NCBI GenBank assembly: GCA_021647265.1
Contig: JAKIVA010000033.1
Span: forward strand, 1-34,715
Direction of reading: 5' to 3'
Source: Lutibacter sp.
GTDB lineage: Bacteria > Bacteroidota > Bacteroidia > Flavobacteriales > Flavobacteriaceae
DNA length: 34,715 nucleotides
Every line of letters starts with the position of its first letter. The first letter of the stretch is position 1. A program made the position numbers and the translations under genes. The notes under the pieces were generated by a model. That model was not told where the DNA came from and made no database searches. It saw nothing but the letters and a program-made list of their open reading frames with translations. Of the stretch, positions 32,089 to 34,715 are shown in pieces.

Positions 32089-33333
32089 ATGAGAATAGAA
32101 ACGAAAATTATTTTTACTTTATTAGCTCTTTTTTTATACATAAGTGTTGTTTCTCAAACAGTTCAAACGATAAAAAAAGGATTGATCTTAAATAAGGTAG
32201 ATTCAACTGCTATGCCCTTTGTTAATATTTATAGTGATATCTATAAAATAGGTACCGTTACAAATGAGTTAGGAGAATTTATTTTGAGTGTTCCCAATAC
32301 AATTTTAAATAATGAAATAACAATTAGCTGTTTGGGGTTTTTTAATAAAAAAATTAGTTTTGATAAAATGAAAGATACTATTTTTCTTTCTCCTTCGGTA
32401 GAAATACTAAAGGAAGTTATTGTTTCTAATAATACCCCTAGATTTAGTAGTGTTGTTGATAGTATATATGCGAGATTAAAAAATAATTATTCAAATAAAA
32501 GGCATTTATTAAAAGCTTTTTACAGAGAATCAGCTATAAGGGATTCTATGTATGTAAGAATAATAGAAGCCGATATTGGAATTCAAGAATACGGAATCAA
32601 AAAGACATTAGATAGAGATAGAATTAAAGTTTATCAATACAGACGCGGTAATAATTTACAATCTTCTTGGCAAAGAAAATTTATTAAAGTTGCTTCAAGA
32701 ATTTTCTCTATGAATCAAATGGTTTGGCTAAAAAACAATGATTTTATAAAAAACTTTTCAAAAAATGAGAAGTATAAAGTTTATTATAAAAATATTTTAA
32801 ACAACTTTATCTTCGACTATCATTCTACTACTACAATTAATAATACTCCTGTATTTGTATTTTCTTTTTATTCTAAAGATTTTAAAAACTTAAATCTTAC
32901 TGAAAATCAAATCAGCAAAATATATGTGAATGCCAATGATTATGCTGTAATTAGGTTTGAATGGGTTCAAGGTTTAAATAAATATAATTCATTTTTAGAA
33001 ATGTCTAAAAATATTTATAATTATGCTAAGATTGGAGATTTTTATTATTTAACAAATGTAAGTAGAAAATCTAACTTTAAAAAAGAATATATTAATTACA
33101 ATATGTATGTTTATAAAGTTAACATTAATAGGAAAGAGTATTCCAAAATTAAAAGAAAGGTCGCTGAAAATGCATTTGTTGATTTTGGATATAAAAAATA
33201 TAAATACGATTCTATTTTCTGGAAAAATTATAAAATTTTGCCAGAGATTCCTTTAAAAGTAAAAATGCAATCTTTAATAGAAATAGAAAAAAAATTAGGT
33301 AAACAATATCAAGATAATTCAAATGGTATATAA
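32089..33333 (+). CDS. Exported protein with CarboxypepD_reg-like domain
   Basis: The 414-residue protein has a signal peptide (MRIETKIIFTLLALFLYISV, cleavage near VSQ). Residues ~30-105 match the carboxypeptidase-regulatory-like (CarboxypepD_reg-like) barrel typical of Bacteroidota surface and TonB-linked proteins: 'GLILNKVDSTAMPFVNIYSD', 'GTVTNELGEFILSVP', 'ISCLGF', then 'EILKEVIVSN'. The remaining ~300 residues are rich in Tyr, Lys and Asn, without a recognised catalytic motif. Such proteins are common beside double-glycine peptide exporters in this group. The next gene overlaps its stop by 11 nt. Confidence 0.82.
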   Translation: MRIETKIIFTLLALFLYISVVSQTVQTIKKGLILNKVDSTAMPFVNIYSDIYKIGTVTNELGEFILSVPNTILNNEITISCLGFFNKKISFDKMKDTIFLSPSVEILKEVIVSNNTPRFSSVVDSIYARLKNNYSNKRHLLKAFYRESAIRDSMYVRIIEADIGIQEYGIKKTLDRDRIKVYQYRRGNNLQSSWQRKFIKVASRIFSMNQMVWLKNNDFIKNFSKNEKYKVYYKNILNNFIFDYHSTTTINNTPVFVFSFYSKDFKNLNLTENQISKIYVNANDYAVIRFEWVQGLNKYNSFLEMSKNIYNYAKIGDFYYLTNVSRKSNFKKEYINYNMYVYKVNINRKEYSKIKRKVAENAFVDFGYKKYKYDSIFWKNYKILPEIPLKVKMQSLIEIEKKLGKQYQDNSNGI

Positions 33334-33910
33334 GAATAAAAAATGGATTTTTATAATTATTTTTATACTGGTTTTATACATACTTAAACTTATAATTACA
33401 AAAGAGATATCACCAATAATTAAACCGACCTATGAGTATTCATTCAAGAAGTTTTTAATTTTTACCTATTTATTTTCATTAATAGGATATGTATTAAAAA
33501 TCACTCTTTTGTTTGGGCTTTTTAAACTATCATTATTCGTTTTTGATATTCAAGCCAAACACTCTATTTTAAGTATTGTAGTTATAGGGGAAACTATTAA
33601 GCTGATATTTATAAAGGGTTCAAAAATTGCCTCTTTTTATTTATCATCAAAAGAGATGTCTCTTGAGCAGTTTTCATTGTATGAGTCAAAATTTAACTTT
33701 ACCAATATCTTTAATATCAGAAATTTAGATGACTTTAAATATTTAATTGATTTTATTAATGTATTTGATTTAATATATATAGTTGCTATTATGTTACTGT
33801 TCACCAATTTTTATAAAATGAATTTTTATAAATCTTTTAAAATTATTGGAATACCATATATTATCATACTTTTTATGTTTGGAATATTTAAAACATTTAT
33901 GAGTTTATAA
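33323..33910 (+). CDS. Polytopic membrane protein, unknown
   Basis: The 195-residue protein starts at ATG 33323 inside the previous gene's end. About five membrane spans are visible: 'WIFIIIFILVLYILKLII' at ~8-25, two from ~44 to 78, and 'IYIVAIMLLFTNFY' and 'IIGIPYIIILFMFGIFKTFM' at the end. There is a charged loop in the middle. The arrangement recalls YIP1-like membrane proteins, but I cannot assign it. The overlap with the upstream gene and its place between exported and thioredoxin-like proteins suggest a role in peptide export or immunity to the peptide. Confidence 0.75.
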   Translation: MVYKNKKWIFIIIFILVLYILKLIITKEISPIIKPTYEYSFKKFLIFTYLFSLIGYVLKITLLFGLFKLSLFVFDIQAKHSILSIVVIGETIKLIFIKGSKIASFYLSSKEMSLEQFSLYESKFNFTNIFNIRNLDDFKYLIDFINVFDLIYIVAIMLLFTNFYKMNFYKSFKIIGIPYIIILFMFGIFKTFMSL

Positions 33911-33929
33911 AAGTTAAAAAATCAATTAA

Positions 33930-34430
33930 ATGAAGAAAAAAATATTTTATACAGTAGCTATAATTATAATATTGACTTTAACAAGCATTGCAATTACAAA
34001 ATATTTTAAATATCAAGAATATAGAAAGAGTATTTCTGATATTTCAATAATAAATTATAAAAATTTGACATTAAAAGGAATGGAGTTTTATAATAAAGGT
34101 GACTATAATTGTTTTCTTCTTTTTAATTCTGATTGTAATCTTTGTATGGATGAAATTGAAGACATTGTTGATAATATTAAAATTTTTAAAGACGTTAATT
34201 TTTATTTAGTTTCAAATCAAACCGAAGAACAATTAATTGAATATAGTGAGGATTCTGAGTTTTTGGGTTTAAAAAATTTCACGGTTTTGCTTGATAGAAA
34301 TAATGATATTAATAAATTTTTTAATTATTCCGGAAATCCGAGTACGTTTATGTATGACAATGATGGTAAATTAATAGATTTTAAAAAAGGATTTTTACAG
34401 TTTTATGACTTAAAAAGAATGATTAATTAA
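33930..34430 (+). CDS. Membrane-anchored thioredoxin-like protein with CxxC
   Basis: The 166-residue protein has an N-terminal span (~5-22, 'IFYTVAIIIILTLTSIAI') and a periplasmic thioredoxin-like fold. The redox motif 'SDCNLC' places Cys69 and Cys72 in the CxxC position after a 'FLLFNSDC' strand. The cis-Pro is 'GNPSTF' (Pro137). The 'ILLF...C..C...' pattern matches TlpA/ResA-like reductases or oxidants. In this locus the likely partner is the two-Cys secreted peptide. The family is certain in fold, not in direction of electron flow. Confidence 0.82.
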   Translation: MKKKIFYTVAIIIILTLTSIAITKYFKYQEYRKSISDISIINYKNLTLKGMEFYNKGDYNCFLLFNSDCNLCMDEIEDIVDNIKIFKDVNFYLVSNQTEEQLIEYSEDSEFLGLKNFTVLLDRNNDINKFFNYSGNPSTFMYDNDGKLIDFKKGFLQFYDLKRMIN

Positions 34431-34452
34431 CGAAATATTCTTTAATTAAATC

Positions 34453-34617
34453 ATGAAAAATAAAATTTTAAGAACTTTTTTTAAACAACATGACCAAAGC
34501 GACTGTGGCGTTGCTTGTTTATTATCAATAATTAATTTTTACGAAGGTAAAAGTTTAGAAACCAATATAAAACTAGTTTTTAATAATGGACACTATCCTA
34601 AAAAGTGTGTAAGTTAA
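34453..34617 (+). pseudogene. Truncated start of a C39-peptidase bacteriocin-processing ABC transporter
   Basis: ATG 34453 opens 'FKQHDQSDCGVACLLSIINFY', the N-terminal signature of C39 peptidase domains (Gln12 oxyanion residue, Cys18 nucleophile, Q-x-x-x-D-C-G-x-A-C-L). Normally a His, an Asp, six membrane spans and an ATPase follow over ~700 residues. Here the frame runs into sequence that looks like the end of an insertion element and stops after 54 codons. The ATPase is not in the window. The transporter would be the cleaving exporter of the GG peptide at 31836. Confidence 0.8.
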
Positions 34618-34715
34618 AATAACTTGGGTTAGATTTTTTAATTAAAGTCTGACCCTTTTGTCATATATTGTTAAGAACTGATTGAGAATAATCCCCCAAT
34701 TTCTAATTGGCATAG
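34588..34715 (-). mobile_element. IS256-family insertion sequence, one end only (continues past window)
   Basis: A possible terminal repeat begins near 34588 (GGACACTATCCTAAAAAGTG). Reading the minus strand from 34715 to the TAA at 34644-34642 gives a transposase C-terminus ending 'RNWGIILNQFLTIYDKRVRL', the usual last residues of IS256/Mutator transposases ('xWxxxLNQFxIxF'). The exact IS boundary and the target duplication cannot be fixed with one end. Confidence 0.7.
34642..34715 (-). CDS. IS256-family transposase, C-terminal fragment (rest outside window)
   Basis: About 24 codons are visible, with the family's typical ending (NWGIILNQF...). The catalytic DDE residues would lie outside the window. 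The gene lies on the strand opposite to the peptide locus. Confidence 0.7.
   Translation of the reverse strand, partial: MPIRNWGIILNQFLTIYDKRVRL

Noticed and set aside
1..34715. CRISPR array
   Set aside because: No regularly spaced repeat series with unique spacers was seen; the repeats present are isolated pairs.

Overview
This AT-rich chromosomal segment looks like it comes from a member of the Bacteroidota, most likely a Flavobacteriaceae. The evidence is TAnnTTTG promoter boxes in place of E. coli-type -10 boxes, weak Shine-Dalgarno use, OmpA proteins with thrombospondin-3 repeats, an HU-CCDC81/SPOR protein, a DUF4292 lipoprotein, and small palindromic repeats of the type scattered through flavobacterial genomes. 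Genus was not determined.

Layout. (1) 1-2083: end of a fibronectin-III-type surface protein, a 202-bp repeat with terminal inverted repeats (copy 1), two gene relics (an ImmA/IrrE peptidase tail and the N-terminus of a type IIG restriction-modification enzyme) and a 141-bp inverted-repeat element abutting tRNA-Leu(CAA). This looks like a decayed island beside a tRNA gene. (2) 2084-5081: tRNA-Leu, prs, rplY/ctc and pth, then (minus strand) queD. (3) 5100-11495, minus strand: a tightly packed run of addB-like nuclease, alpha/beta hydrolase, GNAT acetyltransferase, MATE transporter, enoyl-CoA hydratase-like protein, a 60-aa membrane protein and queD, with 4-nt overlaps or abutting ORFs. (4) 11576-19552, minus strand: two OmpA/TSP3 proteins, kbl, the addA/recB-like helicase-nuclease and a stand-alone barrel paralogue of the OmpA N-termini. 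(5) 19660-20600: tandem TerB-like proteins, divergent from mfd. (6) 20698-25327: mfd, an EamA transporter and a small unknown protein, convergent with dprA. (7) 26523-30997: SPOR/HU-CCDC81 protein, acyl-CoA thioesterase, then (minus) an EnvC-like protein, a DUF4292 lipoprotein and a TPR protein.

(8) 31053-34715 is accessory. Copy 2 of the inverted-repeat element is followed by a small HTH regulator, a 51-aa double-glycine leader peptide, a CarboxypepD_reg-like exported protein, a polytopic membrane protein, a membrane-anchored thioredoxin-like protein with CxxC, and the first ~40 residues of a C39-peptidase bacteriocin-type exporter. An IS256-family element, entering from the right edge, cuts that exporter off. 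The peptide and hairpin-flanked intergenic regions are too short or non-coding to be found by long-ORF calling. Together they look like a peptide secretion or modification locus whose exporter has been broken in this strain. This is the most interesting part of the window.

Several starts were moved from the longest possible ORF to positions better supported by promoters or homology: mfd to TTG 20698, the SPOR protein to 26523, the thioesterase to 27519, queD to 5081, OmpA-2 to 14368, the TPR protein to 30997, the hydratase to 6041 and TerB-1 to 20094.
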